Assembly: GCA_036443405.1 (NCBI GenBank)
Contig: JAZFYD010000219.1
Span: forward strand, 1 to 16,108
Length of the DNA: 16,108 bases
Source of the DNA: JAZFYD01 sp036443405
Lineage (GTDB): Bacteria > Planctomycetota > PLA2
Direction: 5' to 3'
Below the pieces are notes generated by a model, which ran no database searches, was not told the origin of the DNA, and was given only the letters and a program-made list of their open reading frames with translations. Of this stretch, positions 1 to 6,353 are shown piece by piece (positions within the stretch are counted from its first letter, which is position 1; each line of letters begins with the position of its first letter). Made by a program: the position numbers and the translations under genes.

Positions 1-354
1 TTCGCGGACGAAGTCGCCAAACGCGACGTGTTCCTCAACGTCACGGGCGGTTGGGCCATCAAGGACCCGGGGCTCGACCTCGCGGTGGCCGCGGCCGTGC
101 TGGGCGCGCATCGCGGGCTCGCGGTCGATCCGCGCGCGGTCGTGATCGGCGAGATCGGCTTGCGCGGCGAGGTACGGCCGGTGCCGCGCACACCATCGCG
201 ATTAAAGGAAGCGCGCGCGCTAGGCTTCCGCCGCGCCTACATTCCCGCCGCCGCGGAACCCTTGGACGGCATCGAGTGCATCCCGGTCGAGCGACTCGAT
301 GAAGTGCTGCTGCGACCCGAAACCATCGAAGGCGCCGCGCCCGTTCCCACGTGA
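1..354 (+). CDS. radA: DNA repair protein RadA/Sms, C-terminal part (5' end outside the window)
   Basis: The reading frame is open from base 1 and ends at TGA 352-354; only the last 117 residues are present. They match the C-terminal Lon-protease-like domain of RadA/Sms: the segment DVFLNVTGGWAIKDPGLDLA, then VVIGEIGLRGEVRPVP, then an EARALGFRRAYIPAAA segment, as in E. coli RadA. RadA is a RecA-like ATPase that promotes branch migration of recombination intermediates in the cytoplasm. The RecA-type ATPase core, the KNRFG motif and the N-terminal zinc finger would lie upstream of the window. The gene ends against a decayed copy of the rsgA 3' end, and its own last 21 bases before the end of the stop region recur exactly at 7527-7547. 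The C-terminus looks complete and undisturbed. The family assignment is firm even though the N-terminal motifs are not visible. Confidence 0.93.
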   Translation, partial: FADEVAKRDVFLNVTGGWAIKDPGLDLAVAAAVLGAHRGLAVDPRAVVIGEIGLRGEVRPVPRTPSRLKEARALGFRRAYIPAAAEPLDGIECIPVERLDEVLLRPETIEGAAPVPT

Positions 355-356
355 CC

Positions 357-512
357 CTAGTACTGATCCGGAGTGTCGGAGCGCAGCGTCTCGAGGATCT
401 TGATTTAGGACTCGTAGCGCCAGGCGACGATCTCGCTCCACTAGACGGCAGGCTTCACGGCGCAGCGGGGTTCGTTTTCGTAGAGGCACTCGTTGAAGCG
501 GCACGGGCGCAA
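357..512 (-). pseudogene. Decayed copy of the rsgA 3' end
   Basis: This stretch aligns without gaps to the last 52 codons of the intact rsgA at 7574-7729. I count 17 mismatches by hand, about 89% identity. Read in the rsgA frame it gives CRFNECLYENEPRCAVKPAV, then a TAG, and a TAA 12 codons later. The zinc-ligand His of the intact gene (CLHEN) has become Tyr (CLYEN). It therefore cannot encode a working C-terminus and no N-terminal part is present. It keeps the native position of rsgA, convergent with and 2 nt beyond the radA stop. Together with the intact copy it forms a direct repeat that encloses the accessory block. Confidence 0.88.
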
Positions 513-521
513 TCCAAAGAC

Positions 522-579
522 GCCGAGGCCATGCACCGGTACCGCAAGGCCGCGGACAACGGCGATGCGGCCACTCCAG
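522..579 (+). pseudogene. Possible Sel1-repeat fragment
   Basis: In the plus frame, bases 522-579 read DAEAMHRYRKAADNGDAAT. This resembles the Sel1-like repeat signature in which A-x-x-x-Y-R-K-A-A is followed by a short acidic/Gly turn (NGDA or QGDA). Only about half of one 36-residue repeat is visible. There is no second repeat, no start codon context and no open frame of matching composition around it. It lies between the decayed rsgA end and the aminotransferase stop, where debris from an insertion would be expected. The match is short and could be chance in GC-rich sequence. Confidence 0.28.
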
Positions 580-605
580 CGACTCGGCGACGAGTGAAAC
601 CCCGT

Positions 606-1886
606 TCATTTCGTCACCGCTCCCACCGCATCACAGAACCGATCCAGCTCCGCCTCGGTGACCGCGACGACATTGATGGCGCCGCCCCGGCCGACGTAGA
701 TCGCGTGCTCGCGGTTCAACGTCGCTACCTGTTCCGCCGTGAGGCCGAGCGTGGTGAACACGCTCTTCTCGTGCAGCACGTGATCGAGACCGAGCTCGGC
801 CCCGGCCTCCGTCGCGCCGAGTCGCTCTACCAGCCGGCGACGCATGCGCCCCGTGCGCTCGCGGATGGCGGCCAGCTCGTCGATCCAGGACGCGCGCAGC
901 TCCGGGTCACGAACCACCATGTCCACGATGGCGGCGCCATGCGAGGGCGGGTTGGACCAACTCGCACGCACGAGCCAAGCGGCATGCCGCGCGGCCCGCG
1001 TTGCGGCCGCTGCATCGTGGGCGACCACCGTGAGCGCGCCCACTCGCTCGCGATACAGACAAAACGCCTTGGACCAGGAGGTGGTCACGATCATCGCCGG
1101 CACCGCCTGCGCGAGAAGGCGCAGCCCCTGCAGATCCTCCTCGACCCCGTCGCCGTAGCCGAGGAACGCGATGTCGACCACCGGCAGCAGCTTCCGATCC
1201 GCGAGCACCGCCGCGATCGATTCCCATTGCGCAGGCGAGGGATCCACGCCGGTGGGGTTATGGCAGCAGCCGTGCAACAGTACCGCATCGCCCTCCGGAA
1301 GCCGGCTCAGCGCCCCGAGCACAACCTCAGCCTCGAGCGTGGTCTCCGCAGTCACCGGCCAGGGATAGCGCTCGAACGCCACGCCCGACTCTCGGAACGT
1401 GGCGAGATGGTTTCCCCAAGTCGGATCGCTAAGCCACAACTTCGCGTCCGGTGACTGCGTGGCCAGCAGCCGCCCCGCAAGCCAGCAGGCTGCGTTCCCT
1501 CCGGGCGTGTGGATCGTCTCCGCGTGCACGTCGCGCGAGGCGAACAGCGCGTCACCGAGGAGCAGCCGTGTAGCCGTCTCACGGAAACCGGGGTGGCCGT
1601 CGAGGTCCAAGTAGTCCTTGGTCGACTCCGCCTCGAGGCAGCGGTACTCGGCGGCCTTCACCGCCGGAAATATGGCGCACTCACCAGCATCGTTCTTGAA
1701 GACTCCCGTACGAAAGTTGATCTTCTCCGGGCGCGGGTCCTCGTCGAACGCCCGGCGGCCGGCGCTCTTGGGGTGCACGTCGATCGGAGGCCATCTCCCA
1801 AACATCGACGGCCAGTGTATCGCCGTGGCGCTCTCCTCCTTGACACCGGAGTGCGGGCCCTGCCAACCTAGATCGATGTTCGGCAA
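606..1886 (-). CDS. Class I aminotransferase, AspC/TyrB-like (aspartate/aromatic type), with altered active-site residues
   Basis: A fold-type I PLP enzyme aligning along its full length with E. coli AspC. If translation began at ATG 1805 the protein would be 399 residues (AspC has 396). A TTG at 1886 gives 426 residues and is preceded by GGAGG with 9-nt spacing, whereas ATG 1805 has no Shine-Dalgarno; the start is therefore uncertain. In 399-residue numbering I see GVFKND (35-39), Tyr65 (DYLDLDG), Trp130, CHNPTG with Asn183, Asp211, the PLP lysine Lys246 in SWSKAF, and Arg280 in VRASWSNPP. Two near-invariant residues differ. AspC Tyr214 is Phe (DIAFLGY), and AspC Arg374, the clamp for the substrate alpha-carboxylate (Arg386 in pig numbering), is Ala376 in RGGAINVV. 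Family knowledge predicts transamination of aspartate or aromatic amino acids with 2-oxoglutarate, but these changes make the substrate uncertain. It is transcribed toward radA and divergently from the Gfo/Idh fusion gene. Confidence 0.88.
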   Translation of the reverse strand: MPNIDLGWQGPHSGVKEESATAIHWPSMFGRWPPIDVHPKSAGRRAFDEDPRPEKINFRTGVFKNDAGECAIFPAVKAAEYRCLEAESTKDYLDLDGHPGFRETATRLLLGDALFASRDVHAETIHTPGGNAACWLAGRLLATQSPDAKLWLSDPTWGNHLATFRESGVAFERYPWPVTAETTLEAEVVLGALSRLPEGDAVLLHGCCHNPTGVDPSPAQWESIAAVLADRKLLPVVDIAFLGYGDGVEEDLQGLRLLAQAVPAMIVTTSWSKAFCLYRERVGALTVVAHDAAAATRAARHAAWLVRASWSNPPSHGAAIVDMVVRDPELRASWIDELAAIRERTGRMRRRLVERLGATEAGAELGLDHVLHEKSVFTTLGLTAEQVATLNREHAIYVGRGGAINVVAVTEAELDRFCDAVGAVTK

Positions 1887-2057
1887 GGCTCGCCACCTCC
1901 ACTACTACCGGTATGCCCACCAGACAGTCCCCGCACTCCTGTTCGGGGGGGTGCTCGAGGTCGAACCGCTGTTGTGTCCCCAGTGCCGGGTTTAATGCGG
2001 GTTGGGCGGCGGAGTGCCGACCGTTTGTCCGGATTACCCGTGCGGGGCGGAGGAGTG
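1887..2057. promoter_or_regulatory. Divergent intergenic region between the aminotransferase and the oxidoreductase fusion
   Basis: About 170 bases (250 if the aminotransferase begins at 1805) separate two divergent genes and must hold the promoters of both, but I see no convincing -35/-10 pair. On the minus strand GGAGG lies 9 nt before TTG 1886. On the plus strand GGAGGAG at 2049-2055 lies just before ATG 2058. A run of seven G at about 1944-1950 is a likely slippage site. A plus-strand reading that ends at the TAA near 1995 contains EVEPLLCPQC, recalling the C-terminus of IS91-type transposases. It is too short to call. Confidence 0.35.
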
Positions 2058-4229
2058 ATGAGCGCAATCAGCAAGACCAGGGTGGCCGTCGTCGGGGCCG
2101 GATTCATCTCCGACGTGCATCTCGGGTCCCTGCGGGCTCTCGGGGAGATCGTGGAGACGGTCGGGCTGTGCGACATGGATGGGGGCCGTGCCCGGGCGGC
2201 TCAGGAGAAGTGGGGGCTGAAGGAGTCCTTCACCGACCTCGACGAGATGGTCGCGAAGGTGCGGCCCGACGCCGTCCACATTCTGACGCCCCCGCCCACC
2301 CACGCCGAGCTCTCCAAGCGTCTCCTCTCGCAAGGAATCCACGTGTTTCTCGAGAAGCCGATGGCGCTATCGACGGCCGAGGCGGACGGCATCCTGTCCA
2401 CCGCCGCCGAAGGAGGCGGAACGCTGGGCGTAAACCACAACGCGACCTCGTTCCCGGCGTTCTCGGCGCTCCTCGACGACATCGCGGCCCACCGTCTCGG
2501 TCGAATCCAGCACGTCTCGGTCGTCTTGAATCTTCCGCTCCGCCAGCTCATCGCCGGCGATTTCAAGCACTGGATGTTCGCGCATCCGCGCAACATCGTG
2601 TTCGAGAGCCTGTATCACCCGTTCAGCCAGGTACGGGCGTTGCTCGGATCCGTGGTGAGCATGGAGAGCAATCCGTTGGGGCACCGGCGCCTGACACGCG
2701 ACCTCGACTTCTACGACACGTGGCAACTCTCGATGGAGTGCGAGCGCGGTACCGCCCAGATCTTCTTTTCTTGCGCCAAGGACTACGCCGCGAACCGATT
2801 GGTCGTCCTCGGCCAGGATGCCGCCGCCGACATCGATGTATTCGGCAACAACTACACTCGCCGCGGACGGACGAAATACCCCGAATTCTTCGACACGTTC
2901 CTGTGGAATCGCCGCGCCGCGAGCGAATTGCGCAGAAGTGGCCGCTCGACGCTACTCAACTACGTCTTCTCTACGCTCAAGCTGAAGGGTAGGTCGGACC
3001 CGTTCTACCTCTCCACGGCGCATCGCGTCCGCGCGTTCTACGAGGCCCTGCGCCTCGGCGGAACGGTGCCGGAAGGTGGCGCCGAGGGCAAGGCCGTCGT
3101 GCGTTATTGCGAGCTGGCGGCCGCGGGCGTTCCCGAGCCGCGGGCGGTCGAAGCGCCGCCTACGCCGGCGGAGCGCACCGGCGAAACGCTCGTGATCGGC
3201 GGCACCGGCTTCATGGGCCGTCACCTGATCCGGCGCCTGCTCGACGACGGACACGACCTGCGCGTGATGATGCGCCGCCCCGACCTCGTCCCCGAATTTC
3301 TCTCCGATCCCCGCATCCGCGTGGTGGCCGGGGACATCACCGACCCCGAGTCGATGCTCGCCGCCGTCTGTGGCGCGCGGTTCGTCTACCACCTCGCCGC
3401 GGCCGCGCCCGACTCCTGGAACGCGGCCAAGCGCATCATCGTCGAGGGGACGCGCAACGTCGCCGAAGCGTGCGCCAAGGCGGGTGTGGAACGCCTCTTC
3501 TACACGTCCACGATCGCGACCTACTATCTCGGCGGAACCGGCCCCGTACGGGAGGACACCCCGATCGATCCGGGCTTCGAGAAGCGCTCGTTCTACGCCC
3601 GGGCCAAGGCCGAGAGCGAGCACCTGCTCGAGAAGATGCATGCCGAGCGCGGCCTGAACGTGCTCATCTTCCGACCGGGGGTCGTCGTCGGCCGCTACGG
3701 CCGGCCGCCCCACAGCGCCGTCGGCTACTGGGTGAACGCGACGAATGCCGTCGCGTGGGGGATCGGCGACCAGCCCATGCCGCTCGTCCTCGTGGGCGAC
3801 TGCGCGGACGCGCTGGCCCGCGCCGCGAAGATGCAGGACGTCACGCTGCGCAGCTTCAACCTCGTGGGGGATGTGCGGCTCACGCCCCGGGAATACGTCA
3901 AGGAGCTGGCGGCCGCGACGGGCCGCGAGATCCGGCTGCACCCGCTCCCGATCTGGCGTGCGTATCTCATCGACCTCTTCAAGTGGGTCGTCAAGTTGGC
4001 GACCCGCCGTCCGAACGTCGTCTTCCCCAGCTACCGCGATCTCGCCACGCGCGTGCAGCGCGCGCAGTTCGATTGCGCCAAGACCAAAGAGGTTCTGGGC
4101 TGGTCTCCCGTCGCGGACCGCGCGACCTTCATCCAGGAGGGGATAGCCTACGACGGCGACGACCCGAAACCCGACGGAGCGGCCGCATCCACGCCGCCCG
4201 CGGAGACCGCCGTTGCCTCCGATGCGTAG
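2058..4229 (+). CDS. Bifunctional fusion: Gfo/Idh/MocA-type NAD(P) oxidoreductase + extended SDR epimerase/dehydratase
   Basis: A 723-residue two-enzyme fusion. ATG 2058 is chosen because GGAGGAG (2049-2055) sits directly upstream and homology begins there. Residues 7-350 form a Gfo/Idh/MocA dehydrogenase: Rossmann motif VAVVGAGFISDVH (9-21), TPPPTH (78-82), the family lysine motif EKP (99-101), and a C-terminal sheet domain with YHPFSQ at 186-191. A Pro/Glu-rich linker (358-374) leads to an extended short-chain dehydrogenase at 376-700: GGTGFMG (381-387), acidic loop AGDITDP, YTST (482-485), and the catalytic YxxxK at Tyr513-Lys517 (YARAK). Both halves keep their cofactor motifs, so both are probably active. 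These families act on nucleotide-linked sugars or inositols, so a two-step sugar oxidation/epimerization is plausible; the substrate is unknown. A GT4 glycosyltransferase starts 3 nt after the stop, implying co-transcription and a surface-glycan role. No transmembrane segment is evident. The last 25 residues are Ala/Pro-rich and probably disordered. Confidence 0.88.
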   Translation: MSAISKTRVAVVGAGFISDVHLGSLRALGEIVETVGLCDMDGGRARAAQEKWGLKESFTDLDEMVAKVRPDAVHILTPPPTHAELSKRLLSQGIHVFLEKPMALSTAEADGILSTAAEGGGTLGVNHNATSFPAFSALLDDIAAHRLGRIQHVSVVLNLPLRQLIAGDFKHWMFAHPRNIVFESLYHPFSQVRALLGSVVSMESNPLGHRRLTRDLDFYDTWQLSMECERGTAQIFFSCAKDYAANRLVVLGQDAAADIDVFGNNYTRRGRTKYPEFFDTFLWNRRAASELRRSGRSTLLNYVFSTLKLKGRSDPFYLSTAHRVRAFYEALRLGGTVPEGGAEGKAVVRYCELAAAGVPEPRAVEAPPTPAERTGETLVIGGTGFMGRHLIRRLLDDGHDLRVMMRRPDLVPEFLSDPRIRVVAGDITDPESMLAAVCGARFVYHLAAAAPDSWNAAKRIIVEGTRNVAEACAKAGVERLFYTSTIATYYLGGTGPVREDTPIDPGFEKRSFYARAKAESEHLLEKMHAERGLNVLIFRPGVVVGRYGRPPHSAVGYWVNATNAVAWGIGDQPMPLVLVGDCADALARAAKMQDVTLRSFNLVGDVRLTPREYVKELAAATGREIRLHPLPIWRAYLIDLFKWVVKLATRRPNVVFPSYRDLATRVQRAQFDCAKTKEVLGWSPVADRATFIQEGIAYDGDDPKPDGAAASTPPAETAVASDA

Positions 4230-4232
4230 CTC

Positions 4233-5366
4233 GTGAGGGACGAACTCCGTATCTGCCACGTCTTCGCCACGTTCGCGCCGGGCGGGCCGCAGGTGCGCAT
4301 AGCAAACATCTTCAACAGCCTGCCGGACCGTTTCTCCCACACGATCCTGGCCATGGATGGAAACACATCAGCGTCCGCGCTGATCCGCCCGGAGGTCCGG
4401 GTGAAATTCGTGGACGCGGAGCGCGCCAAGTGGGGCCCCGCGTATGGGCTCTACCTGGGGAGGAAGCTCCGCGCGCTCCGGCCCGACCTATTGACGACCC
4501 ATAACTGGGGTTCGATGGACGCCGCGGTGGGCGCCGCGCTCTGTCGGGTCCGGCCGTGGGTTCACATGGAGACCGGGTTCGAGGCCGACGAGGCCGTTTC
4601 TCCGAAGCGGCGCCGCGTCGTCGCGCGCCGTTGGCTACTGCGCGCGGCGGCCGCGGTCATCGTCCCCTCACGGAATCTCGAGCGGATGGCCCGGGACGAG
4701 TGGAAGGTTTCGCCCGAGCGCGTGCGCCTTGTGGCGAACGGCGTCGACTGCGACCGATTCGTTCCGGGTAACGACGAGAGGTTCCGGTCCTCCCTCGGGA
4801 TCCACGCCTCAGCCGTGGTCGTAGGCACCGTCGCGCACCTGCGTCCCGTCAAGGATCCGCTCGGCCTGCTCGACGCGTTCGCCGACGTCGCGGGAGGGCG
4901 CCACGATTCGCACCTTGTGTATTTCGGGGAGGGCGAAATGCGACCGGCCATAGAACAGCGCGCCCGCGAGCGCGGACTCGTTGACCGCGTCCATCTTCCC
5001 GGACACGTGACGGACGCGGCCGCATGCCACCGTTCCCTGGATCTGTTTGCGCTCTGTTCCCGTTCCGAGCAGTCGCCGGTCTCCGTCCTGGAGGCGATGG
5101 CCTGCGGACGGCCGGTTCTGAGCACCGATGTTGGAGAGGTGAAGGAGTCCGTCGCAGGTCCCAACGCGGACCATGTGACGGCTCTGGACGACCGCGATGC
5201 GTACCGCGCGGCTCTGGCCTCGCTGCTCGCCGACCGCGGCCTGCGCGAACGTATTGGAGCCGCGAACCGGGCGCGTGCGGTGGATCGGTTCGGCCTCGCG
5301 GCCATGGTGGATCGCTACCGCGAGATCTACGAACAAGCGGCCCAAGGAGGCGCGCCGGCTGGCTGA
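4233..5366 (+). CDS. GT4-family glycosyltransferase (GT-B fold)
   Basis: A 377-residue cytoplasmic retaining glycosyltransferase. The GTG start at 4233 is 3 nt after the stop of the fusion gene, so translation is probably coupled. Residues 5-20 (LRICHVFATFAPGGPQ) are the N-terminal GT4 acceptor-domain start, with the Gly-Gly loop. A linker follows, then the donor-binding half from about 165 (VRLVANGVDCDRF, then VGTVAHLRPVKDP at 197-209). The E-x7-E motif is Glu279 and Glu287 in SEQSPVSVLEAMACGRPVL. Glycosyltransferases group 1 use NDP-sugars to extend LPS, capsule or exopolysaccharide chains. The preceding sugar-modifying fusion suggests its donor or product is related, but neither donor nor acceptor can be named. 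The closing region after 5366 has no obvious terminator. Length and motifs are normal for the family. Confidence 0.9.
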   Translation: MRDELRICHVFATFAPGGPQVRIANIFNSLPDRFSHTILAMDGNTSASALIRPEVRVKFVDAERAKWGPAYGLYLGRKLRALRPDLLTTHNWGSMDAAVGAALCRVRPWVHMETGFEADEAVSPKRRRVVARRWLLRAAAAVIVPSRNLERMARDEWKVSPERVRLVANGVDCDRFVPGNDERFRSSLGIHASAVVVGTVAHLRPVKDPLGLLDAFADVAGGRHDSHLVYFGEGEMRPAIEQRARERGLVDRVHLPGHVTDAAACHRSLDLFALCSRSEQSPVSVLEAMACGRPVLSTDVGEVKESVAGPNADHVTALDDRDAYRAALASLLADRGLRERIGAANRARAVDRFGLAAMVDRYREIYEQAAQGGAPAG

Positions 5367-5523
5367 CCCGGGTTAAGGGCCGGCCGGACGAATGGCGATC
5401 TGACTCGGAGTCGGACATGAAGGGGTATGAGGTTGGATAAAGGATTCGGCGCGCCCACGGAGACGATGCGCGGGCGGATCGGCAAGATGGCCGACGCGCT
5501 CTCGCCGGCCCGCGCCCGCCGGT

Positions 5524-5544
5524 GTCCCTCCCGAAAACCCAATC
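5524..5544 (+). repeat. Left terminal inverted repeat of the IS
   Basis: Begins GTCCCTCCCGAAAACCCAAT and pairs with 6324-6344 at 20 of 21 positions. The outer boundary could be off by one or two bases. The flanking CGGT at 5520-5523 is repeated at 6345-6348. Confidence 0.85.
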
Positions 5545-5710
5545 CGAGCTTCGATCTGACCAGAACAACCGAGCCCAACGCACGAGTGTCACCAGCGTGT
5601 TCACTTTCAGGTGGTCGCGTATTGGGAAACGACGGCGCGCGAGCGCGGGCCGCTCGCGATCAGCGCACACCGATAGCTCGAACCATGGAACCGAGTTCTT
5701 GCACGCCTGC

Positions 5711-6244
5711 TTATGCAGTGCGGGCATAGCGATGGTGCAAACCACCGAGGATCGGTGTCTCCACAATCGAGCCATCGCCGCGCTCAACCTCCCGCGGCTC
5801 CGGCGCGTTCCCATCCAAACCCATGTGACACCGCGACTCGTTGTAATACGCGACGTACTCGCGCAGCACGCGGCGCAATTGTCCTTCGCCGAGCGGGATG
5901 ATGGGATCGAGGCACTCGCGCCGGATCAGCCGAATCACGTCGGGCGCGATCGCGGGTCGGCCACCCTTGGGCCGCGACTTCCCCTTCCAGTAGAAGCGAA
6001 ACCCCTGGCGTTGCCAGCGAATCACGGTCTCCGGCTTCACCAGGACGAGGTGCTCCTTCCATTCCGCGAAGAGCCGGTGCATCAGCACACAAAACATGCG
6101 GTCGCCGTCGTTGATGCGGCCGCGTTTCACGCTGCTCCGTAGAACGTTGAGCTGTTGGCGCAGAACAACGATTTCAAGCGCGAGCCGTGCGCGATCAGCG
6201 CTGAGGGTACGAACAAGCGCGAGTAGGCCGAGGAACAGGTGCAT
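5711..6244 (-). pseudogene. Transposase (rve/DDE integrase type) with in-frame deletion of the catalytic core
   Basis: A 177-codon frame that joins the two ends of a much longer transposase. Residues 1-109 are the N-terminal part, including LEIVVLRQQLNVLRSS and LVLVKPETVIRWQRQGFRFYWKGK as in full-length relatives. Residues 107-177 are the extreme C-terminus: IRRECLDPIIPL, LRREYVAYYN-type segment (LREYVAYYNESRCHMGL) and ETPILGGLHHRYARTA. In intact members some 190 residues with the three acidic catalytic positions separate these parts. Here they meet at LIRRE, a motif that occurs at both deletion boundaries in the family (an IRR after the linker helix, and SIRRECLD near the end). That points to deletion by short-homology recombination at about 5915-5926. 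The frame has stayed open, but the product has no catalytic site and cannot transpose. It might still bind the inverted repeats, which is speculation. Confidence 0.85.
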
Positions 6245-6323
6245 GACGGACCATCATCGACGGCTCGGCGTGACGCAAGCGCGGTTCGTACGATAGCGTC
6301 GGAATGCTGGAATTTAGCGGTGT

Positions 6324-6344
6324 GATTGGATTTTCGGGAGGGAC
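6324..6344 (-). repeat. Right terminal inverted repeat of the IS
   Basis: On the minus strand it begins GTCCCTCCCGAAAATCCAAT, differing from the left repeat only at the fifteenth base. It is followed on the plus strand by the CGGT copy of the target duplication. Confidence 0.85.
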
Positions 6345-6353
6345 CGGTAGCGG

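Larger units (their letters stand above)
5524..6344 (-). mobile_element. Defective insertion sequence (821 bp) with terminal inverted repeats and 4-bp target duplication
   Basis: The ends are near-perfect 21-bp inverted repeats: 5524-5544 begins GTCCCTCCCGAAAA, and the reverse complement of 6324-6344 begins identically, with one mismatch in 21. Directly outside are matching tetranucleotides CGGT at 5520-5523 and 6345-6348, a credible 4-bp target-site duplication. The element contains one transposase frame from which the catalytic core has been deleted (5711-6244), plus about 190 non-coding bases at its left end. Intact relatives should be roughly 1.4 kb, so this is a non-autonomous derivative. 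The transposase is of the rve/DDE integrase type found in IS3- and IS481-like elements; I cannot fix the family. The right end lies 9 bp beyond the stop of the thioredoxin-like gene. Confidence 0.85.

Noticed and set aside
351..1454. Plus-strand open frame of 367 codons across the rsgA remnant and the aminotransferase
   Set aside because: Most of it is antisense to the aminotransferase and has no recognisable domain apart from the short Sel1-like stretch.
1876..1995. Possible IS91-type transposase C-terminal fragment (plus frame, GVLEVEPLLCPQC before a TAA)
   Set aside because: Only about a dozen residues are suggestive and the expected following zinc-binding residues are absent, so I did not list it as a feature.
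2952..4340. Long minus-strand open frame of 462 codons opposite the fusion gene
   Set aside because: Composition (Arg/Asp/Val/Gly-rich) is the usual GC-rich antisense shadow. The plus strand carries clear family motifs.
5398..5416. Short palindrome around GACTCGGAGTC after the GT4 gene as a terminator
   Set aside because: The stem is short and no T-run follows.
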